This document shows positions 1 through 6,597 of a stretch of 7,695 bases of DNA, piece by piece. Position numbers and translations under genes: made by a program. Within the stretch, counting starts at the first letter, position 1, and each line of letters starts with the position of its first letter. The DNA is from Pseudomonadota bacterium (lineage in GTDB: Bacteria > Desulfobacterota > Desulfobulbia > Desulfobulbales > Desulfobulbaceae). Where the stretch lies: the NCBI GenBank assembly GCA_009778235.1, contig WRKE01000232.1:1-7695 (forward strand). Direction: 5' to 3'. The notes beneath the pieces are model-generated. The model ran no database searches. It was given only the letters and a program-made list of their open reading frames with translations, and was not told the origin of the DNA.

Positions 1-111
1 GGCAAACGGTTCAACGTTTCCCGCGAACGCATCCGGCAGATCGAAAAAAAGGCGCTCAATCGGTTGCGGCATTCCAGCCGCCGGGAAAAGCTCCGTTTCT
101 TCCTTGATTAA
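1..111 (+). CDS. rpoD: Primary sigma factor (RpoD/sigma70 family), C-terminal end only
   Basis: Reading frame 1 is open from the first base to a TAA at 109-111, giving the last 36 residues of a protein whose start lies left of the window. The peptide begins GKRFNVSRERIRQIEKKALN and ends RREKLRFFLD. This is the sigma70 region 4.2 helix-turn-helix that reads the -35 element; the RERIRQIE core is the recognition helix. The ending closely resembles RpoD tails (RHPSR...LRSFLD in enteric RpoD) and is unlike RpoS tails, so a housekeeping sigma factor is the best call. Only the tail is visible, so a paralogous group 2 sigma factor cannot be excluded. A strong terminator follows 23 nt after the stop. 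Confidence 0.88.
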   Translation, partial: GKRFNVSRERIRQIEKKALNRLRHSSRREKLRFFLD

Positions 112-134
112 TTTTGTGACTTTTTTACCAAGAT

Positions 135-163
135 AAGCCCCTTTTCAAGGGGCTTGTTTTTTT
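135..163 (+). terminator. Intrinsic terminator downstream of the sigma factor gene
   Basis: AAGCCCCTT (135-143) and AAGGGGCTT (147-155) form a perfect 9-bp stem closed by a TTC loop. The stem is followed by one G and seven T (157-163), then G and four more T. This is a canonical Rho-independent terminator for the sigma factor transcript. It ends only about 20 nt before the preferred mqnE start, so it separates the sigma gene from the quinone operon unless there is read-through. Confidence 0.93.
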
Positions 164-185
164 GTTTTCGAGGTTAGTTGACGTT

Positions 186-1280
186 ATGGATGCATATATC
201 GAACAGGCAGGTCTAGGGAAAATTTTAGCAAAAGTCAGAAATGGTGAGCGGTTGACCCTGGACGACGGGGCGACCCTGTACCGGAATCCCAATATTCTCG
301 CCTTAGGCTACCTGGCCAATATCGTCCGGGAACGGAAAAACGGCAACCAAGCCTTCTTCATCTACAATCAACACGTCAACTATTCAAACATCTGCATCAA
401 TCTGTGCAAGTTCTGCGCGTTCGGCAAGGAAAAGGGCCATGCCTTGGCCTACGAAATGACCTTGGAAGAGGTCAAGGACAAGGTCAAGCAGCGGCTCGAC
501 GAGCCGATCACCGAGATCCACATGGTGGGCGGCCTGCATCCTGATCTGCCTTTTTCCTATTATCTCGATTTATTACGCGGTATTAAACAGGTGCGGCCCG
601 AGGCCCATATTCAGGCCTTCACCTGTGTTGAGATCCACCACCTGGCCCAAGTGGCGGGCTTGTCGGTGGAACAGTGCTTAAGCCAATTGGTCGATGCCGG
701 TCTTGGCTCGATGCCCGGCGGCGGTGCCGAGGTGTTCAGTCCGCGCATTCGTCAGGCCACCTGCGAGAAAAAACTGCCCGGCGAAGGATGGATCGAGGTG
801 GCGAAAACCGCGCATCGACTGGGGGTGAAGACCAACGCCACCATGCTCTACGGCCACATCGAGACCATTGAGGAGCGGCTTGAACATTTCGATGCCCTGC
901 GGCGCGCCCAAGACGAGACCAACGGCTTTCTGGCCTTCATCCCCCTGGCCTTTCATCCCAAGAATACCGCCATGGCCGAACACGCCAACACCACCGGGAT
1001 CAATGACCTTAAAAACATCGCCCTCAGCCGGCTGATGCTCGACAATTTCCCCCACATCAAGGCCTATTGGGTGATGATCGGGCCCAAGATGGCCCAGGTG
1101 GCCCTGGCCTTTGGCGCCGATGATATGGACGGCACGGTCAAGGAAGAGGTGATCACCCACATGGCCGGCGCGGAAACCGAGCAGGCGCTCGGTCACAAGA
1201 CCCTGATACGGCTGATCCAGGAGGCGGGGCGGCAGCCGGTCCAGCGCGACACCCTCTACAATGTCCTGGCCACTTATTGA
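186..1280 (+). CDS. mqnE: Aminodeoxyfutalosine synthase MqnE (radical SAM)
   Basis: MqnE is a cytoplasmic radical SAM enzyme that adds the 5'-deoxyadenosyl radical to 3-[(1-carboxyvinyl)oxy]benzoate, giving 6-amino-6-deoxyfutalosine in the futalosine menaquinone route. Counting from ATG 186 (364 aa, normal family length), the 4Fe-4S cluster motif CxxxCxxC is C70, C74 and C77 within NICINLCKFCAF. Other family blocks are GGLHPDLP (115-122), PGGGAE (177-182), GHIET (223-227) and AFIPLAFHP (250-258). The EIHMVGGLHP and FIPLAFHP forms point to MqnE, whereas the MqnC paralogue has QILLQGGLHP and FIPWPFQP. An in-frame TTG at 162 would add eight residues but lies in the terminator T-tract, so ATG 186 is preferred. 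CGAGG at 169-173 is a possible but distant (12 nt) ribosome site. The stop abuts or overlaps mqnC. No clear promoter is visible between the terminator and the start. Confidence 0.95.
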   Translation: MDAYIEQAGLGKILAKVRNGERLTLDDGATLYRNPNILALGYLANIVRERKNGNQAFFIYNQHVNYSNICINLCKFCAFGKEKGHALAYEMTLEEVKDKVKQRLDEPITEIHMVGGLHPDLPFSYYLDLLRGIKQVRPEAHIQAFTCVEIHHLAQVAGLSVEQCLSQLVDAGLGSMPGGGAEVFSPRIRQATCEKKLPGEGWIEVAKTAHRLGVKTNATMLYGHIETIEERLEHFDALRRAQDETNGFLAFIPLAFHPKNTAMAEHANTTGINDLKNIALSRLMLDNFPHIKAYWVMIGPKMAQVALAFGADDMDGTVKEEVITHMAGAETEQALGHKTLIRLIQEAGRQPVQRDTLYNVLATY

Positions 1281-1285
1281 TCTCT

Positions 1286-2347
1286 ATGCTGAAGAAGATC
1301 ATCAATAAGGTTGAGGCTGGCCAACGGATTGACGGAGAGGATTTTTTGTGTTTGGCCCAATCCGCCAGCCTCCATCAACTGGGTTTTCTGGCCCATGCCA
1401 TCCGCCTGCGGTTGCATCCGGATCCCATGGTCACTTATGTGATCGACCGCAACATCAACTATACCGATGTCTGCGTCTCGGCCTGCAAGTTCTGCGCGTT
1501 TTTCAAGGCGCCGGAGGCAGGCAGCGGCGGGGTGCTGACCAAGGTGGAGCTGGCCCGGAAAATCGCTGAAACCAAGGCCCTGGGCGGCACCCAAATTCTG
1601 CTTCAGGGTGGACTGCATCCGGATTTGGACCTCGAGTTTTACGAAGACATGCTCCGGTTCATGAAGGCCACAGGCATTCATATCCACGGCTTTTCTCCGC
1701 CGGAGATCGTGCATTTCGCCAGAATATCCGGATGTTCAGTGGAAGTGGTGATCAAACGGCTGATGGCCGCAGGGCTTGATTCCATTCCCGGCGGCGGCGC
1801 TGAAATCCTCAACAACCGGGTGCGGCAAGAGCTGGCGCCCAACAAGTGCGATGCAGATCAATGGATCGAGGTGATGGCCATTGCCCACACCCTTGGGCTA
1901 CGCACCACTGCCACCATGATGTTCGGCCACATCGAGACCATGGCCGAGCGGCTTGAGCATTTGCAGCGGGTGCGCGACCTGCAGGATCAGACCGGCGGTT
2001 TCACCGCCTTTATTCCCTGGCCGTTTCAACCCGACCATACCCCTTTGGCCGCGGCCCGTGCCATTGACAAGACCACGGCGATCAACTATCTGCGCATGTT
2101 GGCGCTTGCCCGGATTTACCTGGATAATGTCCCCAACATCCAGGCCTCTTGGGTGACCCAGGGACCGAAGATCGCCCAACTGTCGCTCTTTTTCGGCGCC
2201 AACGATTTTGGTTCGACCATGATTGAGGAGAACGTGGTGGCCGCGGCCGGGGTCTGTTTCCGCCTGTCCGAGGAAGAAATCAGACGGTTGGTAATCGATG
2301 CCGGTTTTTCGCCCAGGCAGCGGTTGATGGATTACACCCTGGTGTGA
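1286..2347 (+). CDS. mqnC: Cyclic dehypoxanthinyl futalosine synthase MqnC (radical SAM)
   Basis: MqnC is a radical SAM enzyme that cyclises dehypoxanthinyl futalosine into the spiro intermediate later cleaved to 1,4-dihydroxy-6-naphthoate. Counting from ATG 1286 (353 aa), the cluster cysteines are C63, C67 and C70 in VCVSACKFCAF, preceded by the family signature VTYVIDRNINYTDV. Further MqnC blocks are QILLQGGLHPDL (103-114), HGFSPPEI (134-141), PGGGAE (168-173), TTATMMFGHIET (207-218) and FIPWPFQP (242-249). It is paralogous to mqnE just upstream. A TTG at 1277 overlaps the mqnE stop (TTGA) and would add three residues. ATG 1286 leaves a 5-nt gap; neither has a convincing ribosome site, so the start is uncertain by 9 nt. 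The end overlaps the deaminase gene. Confidence 0.95.
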   Translation: MLKKIINKVEAGQRIDGEDFLCLAQSASLHQLGFLAHAIRLRLHPDPMVTYVIDRNINYTDVCVSACKFCAFFKAPEAGSGGVLTKVELARKIAETKALGGTQILLQGGLHPDLDLEFYEDMLRFMKATGIHIHGFSPPEIVHFARISGCSVEVVIKRLMAAGLDSIPGGGAEILNNRVRQELAPNKCDADQWIEVMAIAHTLGLRTTATMMFGHIETMAERLEHLQRVRDLQDQTGGFTAFIPWPFQPDHTPLAAARAIDKTTAINYLRMLALARIYLDNVPNIQASWVTQGPKIAQLSLFFGANDFGSTMIEENVVAAAGVCFRLSEEEIRRLVIDAGFSPRQRLMDYTLV

Positions 2348-3570
2348 TGGACGCCGGGAAAGTCCATATTCATTGCGCCGCCTGGGTCGTCCCGGTCGAT
2401 GGCGCCCCCATCAAGAACGGCGGGGTTGCCGTGGGCGACGGCAGACTGCTGGCAATCGGCGACAGAATGCGGCTCTGCCAGCAATACCCCGGGGCAACCA
2501 TGCGTGACCATCACCGGATGGTTCTGACCCCGGCGCTGGTCAACGCCCATATCCACCTGGAACTCTCGCACCTGGCCGCCCTGGCGGCCTCACCCTTGGA
2601 CACCACCTTCACCGGCTGGATCAGCCAACTGTTGCAGCTCCGCGACCGCCTCGGCGCCACCGGGAAATTGGCCGAGCAGGCCGCCTGCCAGGTGGTCGAA
2701 CAGCAGTACCGCACCGGAACAAGCGTGCTGGCTGATATCGGCAACACCGCCATCGGCCGCGCTTTGGCGGCACGCTTTCCCGGTCGGATATTGCCCTTTG
2801 TCGAGTATCTCGGCCTGGCCGAACGCACCTTGAGCAAAAATATCCGCCGGCTTGAACAGGAAGAGGACAGCGCCCTCTGTTCCGGACACGCCCCCTATTC
2901 AACCCACCCCCATCTGCTGCGCCGGCTGAAGGAGCGGGCTAGGAGCCTGGATCACACCTTTCCCATCCATACCGCCGAACCCGCGGCCGAAGGCGAAATG
3001 ATCCGGCATGGCAGGGGGGAGATGGTGGAATTCATCCGTCAGCGCGGCTTCTGGGACGATTCCTTCGTTGCCCGCGGTCTCGGTGGCACAATCCACTACT
3101 TCCGCGATCTCGGCCTGCTCGACAGCCGCACCCTGTGCATTCACGCCATTCATGTCAGCGACGAGGAAATCCGAATCATGGCCGGAGAAGGCGTCAAGGT
3201 TTGCCTTTGTCCCGGCAGCAACCAGTTTCTGGCTACCGGTACGCCACCGGTGCGCGCCTACCTCGATCATGGTATAGTTCTTTCTTTGGGTACCGATAGC
3301 CTGGCCAGTAACCCGCGGCTTTCCCTGTGGCGTGAGATGCGGCTGCTGGCTAAAGCACATCCCACCGTTCAGGCGGCGGAGATCTTTCGCATGGCCACCC
3401 TCGGCGGTGCGCAGGCCTTGGGGATGGACCGCGACTTAGGCACCTTGACCGGCGGCAAAAAGGCGGATGTGCTTGTGGTGCCTTTGCCCGAAGAGATGGA
3501 GAATGAAGAGTTGGTGTATCGTTTTTTAGTGGAAAACGGCGAACAAGCCGAGTTAGAGCGGATTTCGTGA
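2347..3570 (+). CDS. mqnX: Aminodeoxyfutalosine deaminase (amidohydrolase, MqnX type)
   Basis: This is a metal-dependent amidohydrolase of the ATZ/TRZ (adenosine-deaminase-like) group. Next to mqnE, mqnC and mqnA it most likely deaminates 6-amino-6-deoxyfutalosine to futalosine. From ATG 2347 (407 aa) the metal-site signatures are in order: NAHIHLELS with H68 and H70, FPIHTAEP with H208, CIHAIHVSDEEI with H266 and H269, and LGTDSLASN with D317. The C-terminal GGKKADVLVV block is the usual end of the composite beta domain. ATG 2347 overlaps the mqnC stop by one base (TGATG); a GTG at 2344 would add one residue with a 4-nt overlap. Family membership is clear. The exact substrate is inferred from context, because relatives deaminate methylthioadenosine, S-adenosylhomocysteine or guanine. 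Confidence 0.85.
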   Translation: MDAGKVHIHCAAWVVPVDGAPIKNGGVAVGDGRLLAIGDRMRLCQQYPGATMRDHHRMVLTPALVNAHIHLELSHLAALAASPLDTTFTGWISQLLQLRDRLGATGKLAEQAACQVVEQQYRTGTSVLADIGNTAIGRALAARFPGRILPFVEYLGLAERTLSKNIRRLEQEEDSALCSGHAPYSTHPHLLRRLKERARSLDHTFPIHTAEPAAEGEMIRHGRGEMVEFIRQRGFWDDSFVARGLGGTIHYFRDLGLLDSRTLCIHAIHVSDEEIRIMAGEGVKVCLCPGSNQFLATGTPPVRAYLDHGIVLSLGTDSLASNPRLSLWREMRLLAKAHPTVQAAEIFRMATLGGAQALGMDRDLGTLTGGKKADVLVVPLPEEMENEELVYRFLVENGEQAELERIS

Positions 3571-3574
3571 GGTG
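3568..3574 (+). promoter_or_regulatory. Ribosome binding site of mqnA, fused to the upstream stop codon
   Basis: TGAGGTG contains the deaminase stop codon TGA (3568-3570) and a Shine-Dalgarno core GAGG (3569-3572), seven nt before the mqnA ATG at 3580. A terminating ribosome sits on the next initiation site, which supports translational coupling and fixes the mqnA start. Confidence 0.7.
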
Positions 3575-3579
3575 CGCCG

Positions 3580-4404
3580 ATGGCACGCATAGGTATGGTG
3601 AATTACATAAATGTCGCCCCTATCTACGAGATATGGAAGGAACTCATTCTTCCCGCCGACTGGCGGGTGGTCGAGGGGCAGCCGAGCCAATTGAACATTT
3701 TGCTGGCCGAGGATCAGATCGACATGGGCTTTGTCTCTTCCTACGCCTATGCCGCCAGGCCCGAACGCTACCAAATTCTGGCCGACCTGTCGATCAGCGC
3801 CACCGGGCCAGTGGGTTCGGTCTTTCTCTTTTCCAAGGTCGATCCCGGGACGCTCGATTCCAAGCTGGTCCGTCTGACCGGCCAATCCGACACCTCGGTC
3901 CGCCTGGTCAAGATCATTCTCGAGGAATTCTACCGGGTCAAACCGCGCTATGAGATCGGCGAGGTCTGTGGTGCGGGGGCACAGTTGGAAGGCGTCAGCG
4001 CGGTGCTGGCCATTGGCGACGATGCCCTGCGGCTGCGGACCAGTGGGCAATATCCGGTGCGGCTGGATCTGGGCGAGGTGTGGCACGAGAAGACCGGCCT
4101 GCCCTTTGTTTTTTCAGTATGCGCGGTGCGAGAGGCCTTCTTGGCAGAGCAGCCGGAAAACGCCCGGGCCATCCGCAAGACCTTGGTCGAGTGCCGGCAG
4201 CAGGGCGCCATGCGGATGGCTGAAATCTGCGACCGGGTCGCACGCCGCATTCCCATGGATTGCGAGACCTGTTCCGCCTATCTGATGGGGATTCAACACG
4301 ATCTTTCGCCCGTGAAATGCCAGGCCCTGGAACGTTTTTTTAAATACCTGATCGACCGTGGCGAGGCGCCGCCCTTGGCCCTGCCCCTGAAGATATTTCA
4401 ATGA
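3580..4404 (+). CDS. mqnA: Chorismate dehydratase MqnA
   Basis: MqnA performs the first committed step of the futalosine pathway, dehydrating chorismate to 3-[(1-carboxyvinyl)oxy]benzoate, the substrate of MqnE. The protein (274 aa, typical length) has the periplasmic-binding-protein-like fold without a signal peptide. Visible family blocks are IGMVNYINVAP (4-14), SISATGPVGSV (71-81), SDTSVRL (103-109), AIGDDAL (144-150) and LGEVWHEKTGLPFVFSV (164-180). The GP-SV, S-TSV and TGLPFVF segments line the ligand cleft in this family. The sister enzyme MqnD shares the fold but lacks this pattern, so MqnA is the better call. ATG 3580 has a good GAGG site at 3569-3572. Its TGA overlaps the next gene as ATGA. 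Confidence 0.94.
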   Translation: MARIGMVNYINVAPIYEIWKELILPADWRVVEGQPSQLNILLAEDQIDMGFVSSYAYAARPERYQILADLSISATGPVGSVFLFSKVDPGTLDSKLVRLTGQSDTSVRLVKIILEEFYRVKPRYEIGEVCGAGAQLEGVSAVLAIGDDALRLRTSGQYPVRLDLGEVWHEKTGLPFVFSVCAVREAFLAEQPENARAIRKTLVECRQQGAMRMAEICDRVARRIPMDCETCSAYLMGIQHDLSPVKCQALERFFKYLIDRGEAPPLALPLKIFQ

Positions 4405-5165
4405 ACAGTTTGCTCGAGCAGGAATACGCCAATGATGCGCCCATGAACGACAGGCAGGCCCCTGAGGATAAAAAAAAGTTCGTTCGCGAAAAATTTTCTT
4501 CGATCAGCAACCGGTACGATCTGCTCAATTCACTGCTTTCCCTGCAGATTGACCGTTACTGGCGCTGGCGGACCACCCGGCTGTTGCGTGAATTCCATGA
4601 CGGCTGGGTGCTGGATCTCTGTGCCGGCACCTTGCCGCTCGCCTTGGAGCTGACCCGTCAGGCCGGGGCCAGAAAGGTGTTGGCCATCGATTTCTGCGAG
4701 GACATGCTTCGGGCCGGGGCCAGATCCCTGCCGGTCGATGACCGCCGGGACCGCATTGTTCCGGTCTGCGGCGATGGCGAGGTCATACCGGCGCCGTCCA
4801 ACATGTTCTGGGGCTGCACCGTGGCCTTTGGCGTGCGCAATCTTTCCCGCACCCTCCAGGGTTTACGCGAGATGCACCGCATCCTGCGCCCTGGCGGCAA
4901 GCTGCTTATTCTTGAATTTTCCCGGCCCACCAACCCGATCATCAAACCGATCTACACCTGCTATTTAAACCGGATATTGCCGGCCATCGCCGGGATGATT
5001 TCCGGTGACAAGGAGGCCTACCAGTATTTGGCCTCCTCAATCGCCGCCTTCTACGAGCCAGAGGAGCTGTTGGCCCTGATGCGCGAGGCCGGTTTCGCCA
5101 AGGTGACCCGGCTGCCGCTGACCTTCGGCATCGTCTCCATTTACATCGGCATCAAGGAGATGTAA
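4401..5165 (+). CDS. menG: Demethylmenaquinone methyltransferase, MenG/UbiE family (divergent SAM loop)
   Basis: This class I SAM methyltransferase of the UbiE/MenG family (254 aa) would carry out the last step, C-methylation of demethylmenaquinone to menaquinone. Family marks are KFSSISNRYDLLNSLLSL (31-48) followed by DRYWR, DFCEDML (97-103), VAFGVRNL (141-148), MHRILRPGG (158-166), LEFSRP (171-176) and AGFAKV (230-235). Motif I is unusual: VLDLCAGTLPL (70-80) replaces the common LD-GTGD pattern, so the third loop glycine is leucine. The normal FDAVTVAFG segment reads FWGCTVAFG (136-144). ATG 4401 overlaps the mqnA stop as ATGA. An in-frame ATG at 4443 would drop 14 weakly conserved residues and is possible. 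Position in the operon supports a quinone substrate; the motif change leaves some doubt about SAM-binding details. Confidence 0.88.
   Translation: MNSLLEQEYANDAPMNDRQAPEDKKKFVREKFSSISNRYDLLNSLLSLQIDRYWRWRTTRLLREFHDGWVLDLCAGTLPLALELTRQAGARKVLAIDFCEDMLRAGARSLPVDDRRDRIVPVCGDGEVIPAPSNMFWGCTVAFGVRNLSRTLQGLREMHRILRPGGKLLILEFSRPTNPIIKPIYTCYLNRILPAIAGMISGDKEAYQYLASSIAAFYEPEELLALMREAGFAKVTRLPLTFGIVSIYIGIKEM
5154..5159 (+). promoter_or_regulatory. Strong ribosome binding site of the ubiX-type gene
   Basis: AAGGAG lies inside the last codons of the menG-type gene, five nt before ATG 5165. It is the best Shine-Dalgarno sequence in the operon and decides the ubiX start, which overlaps the upstream TAA by one base (TAATG). 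Confidence 0.75.
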
Positions 5166-5749
5166 TGGCGGAGCAACGGCGCATTCTTCTGGGGATCACC
5201 GGCGCCACCGGCATGCTCTATGTCCCGGCCCTGCTCGAGTTGCTGGTCGGGCAAGGTATCGAGGTCCACGGCATTGCCTCGGAGGCGGGGCGCAAGGTGC
5301 TGGCCTTTGAATTGGGGATAGAGCCGGAACAGCTGCCCCTGGTGAGCTGCTGGTTTGCGGCCGATGACTTTTTTGCGCCGCCGGCCTCTGGGTCGGTCCG
5401 CTACGAGGCCATGGTCGTGCTGCCGTGCAGTATGGGCAGCCTGGCCGCCATTGCCAACGGCTATTGCGGCAATCTGCTCCACCGTTGTGCCGATGTCACC
5501 CTCAAAGAACGGCGGCCCTTGTTGCTGGCCGTGCGGGAAACCCCGCTCAACCGGACCCATCTGCGCAACATGTTGGCCGCCCACGAGGCAGGGGCGATCA
5601 TCTGCCCACCCATGCCCTCGTTCTACCATCATCCGCGCACCACCGAAGACCTGGCCCGCCACTTTTCCGCCCGAATCTGCGACTTGCTGTCCATCCCGGT
5701 GGCTGAAGGACGCATTGAGCGCTGGCAAGAGATAGACCATGTGGCATAA
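5165..5749 (+). CDS. ubiX: Flavin prenyltransferase, UbiX family (MqnM-like role)
   Basis: UbiX enzymes attach dimethylallyl to FMN, making the prenyl-FMN cofactor of UbiD-type decarboxylases. In futalosine-pathway bacteria this cofactor would serve the decarboxylase acting on the prenylated 1,4-dihydroxy-6-naphthoate. The protein (194 aa, usual size) shows GITGATG (10-16), a flavin-binding start where GASG is usual, then ASGS (74-77), VVLPCSMGSLAAIANGY (84-100), LKERRPLLLAVRETPL (113-128), CPPMPSFYHHP (147-157) and R170 in the C-terminal segment. These include the phosphate- and prenyl-binding stretches typical of UbiX. Substitutions include S to T in the first motif and CGNLLHRCADV where aDNLL-RAADV is common. 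No ubiD-type gene lies in the window. The gene overlaps mqnP by 11 nt. Confidence 0.92.
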   Translation: MAEQRRILLGITGATGMLYVPALLELLVGQGIEVHGIASEAGRKVLAFELGIEPEQLPLVSCWFAADDFFAPPASGSVRYEAMVVLPCSMGSLAAIANGYCGNLLHRCADVTLKERRPLLLAVRETPLNRTHLRNMLAAHEAGAIICPPMPSFYHHPRTTEDLARHFSARICDLLSIPVAEGRIERWQEIDHVA

Positions 5750-6596
5750 ACTTAAACTCCTGGCGGAGATGATCAAGTTTGAACACACAGTGTTCGCCAT
5801 GCCCTTTGCCCTGACGGGCGCCTTTCTCGCTGCCCGGGGGGCGCCCTCGTTGCGGGTATTTTTCTGGGTGATCCTGGCTATGGTCGGGGCCCGTACCTGT
5901 GCCATGGGTTTCAACCGGATCGCTGACCGCCGCTTTGACGCCGCCAACCCCCGCACCGCGAACCGCGCCCTGCCCGCTGGCCAGGTGAGTTTGTTCGAAT
6001 CCTGGGCCATGGTGATCGGGGCGGGGGCACTGTTTTTTTTCGCCTGTTTCATGCTCAACATCCTGGCCCTGCAGATAGCGCCCCTGGCCCTGGCCCTGAC
6101 GCTTTTCTACTCGCTCACCAAGCGGTTCACCTGGCTGTGCCATGTGGTGCTCGGGTTGGCGCTGGCCATCTCTCCCTTGGGTGGCTGGGTGGCGGTTTCC
6201 GCCAGTTTTCAGGGGTATCCATGGGTCCTGTCACTGGGCGTACTGTTTTGGGTGGCCGGATTCGACTGCGTCTACGCCTGCCAGGATGCTGATTTTGACC
6301 GCGAGGCCGGTCTGTTTTCCATGCCCTCGATCTTCGGGCGGCGCAACGGTTTTAAGATCGCCGTTGCCTTCCATGTCCTGGCTTTTCTCCTCTTCATCCT
6401 GACCGGGCTACAGACCGGGCTCAATTACTGGTATTACGGTGGCATCGCGGTCACGGGCGTGGCGCTGTTCTACCAACATCTGATCGTCAACCCCAGGGAT
6501 CTCTCCCGGATCAAGCAATCGTTTTTTTCCATGAACGGCTTGATCTCCCTGACCCTGTTCATCACCACCTGCATTGCCCTGGCAACCGGAGCCTGA
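5739..6596 (+). CDS. mqnP: UbiA-family polyprenyltransferase (MqnP type)
   Basis: This integral membrane prenyltransferase would transfer a polyprenyl chain to 1,4-dihydroxy-6-naphthoate, placing the quinone precursor in the inner membrane. It is 285 aa with about eight or nine hydrophobic segments, normal for UbiA proteins. The first aspartate-rich motif is N59-x3-D63-x3-D67, followed by NPRTANRALPAG (70-81). The second is the region D176, Q182, D183 and D187 in DCVYACQDADFD, followed by SMPSIFG (194-200). These two motifs bind the Mg-diphosphate of the prenyl donor. In sequence alone it resembles 4-hydroxybenzoate prenyltransferases; the naphthoate substrate is inferred from the mqn neighbours. 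ATG 5739 lies inside the ubiX gene, with a weak GAGA site at 5729-5732. Confidence 0.9.
   Translation: MWHKLKLLAEMIKFEHTVFAMPFALTGAFLAARGAPSLRVFFWVILAMVGARTCAMGFNRIADRRFDAANPRTANRALPAGQVSLFESWAMVIGAGALFFFACFMLNILALQIAPLALALTLFYSLTKRFTWLCHVVLGLALAISPLGGWVAVSASFQGYPWVLSLGVLFWVAGFDCVYACQDADFDREAGLFSMPSIFGRRNGFKIAVAFHVLAFLLFILTGLQTGLNYWYYGGIAVTGVALFYQHLIVNPRDLSRIKQSFFSMNGLISLTLFITTCIALATGA
6588..6591 (+). promoter_or_regulatory. Ribosome binding site deciding the DUF3108 gene start
   Basis: GGAG at the end of the mqnP gene is six nt upstream of ATG 6598. It favours this ATG over an in-frame TTG at 6574 that would lie deeper in mqnP, and it puts the signal peptide at the very N-terminus. Confidence 0.6.
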
Positions 6597-6597
6597 T

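Noticed and set aside
162..185. TTG start for mqnE at 162
   Set aside because: It would start inside the T-tract of the sigma-gene terminator and adds only eight residues; ATG 186 is more natural.
678..1196. Minus-strand open frame opposite mqnE (and similar ones opposite mqnC, the deaminase and mqnA)
   Set aside because: His/Gly-rich translations are the usual antisense image of GC-rich coding sequence; the plus-strand enzymes account for the conservation.
4401..4442. Later start (ATG 4443) for the menG-type gene
   Set aside because: Possible, but ATG 4401 gives the ATGA stop-start overlap seen in this tightly coupled operon; the question remains open by 14 residues.
5141..6061. Long minus-strand open frame (306 codons) opposite ubiX and mqnP
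   Set aside because: It lies wholly antisense to two well-supported genes, has no recognisable domain and a composition typical of a GC-rich shadow frame.
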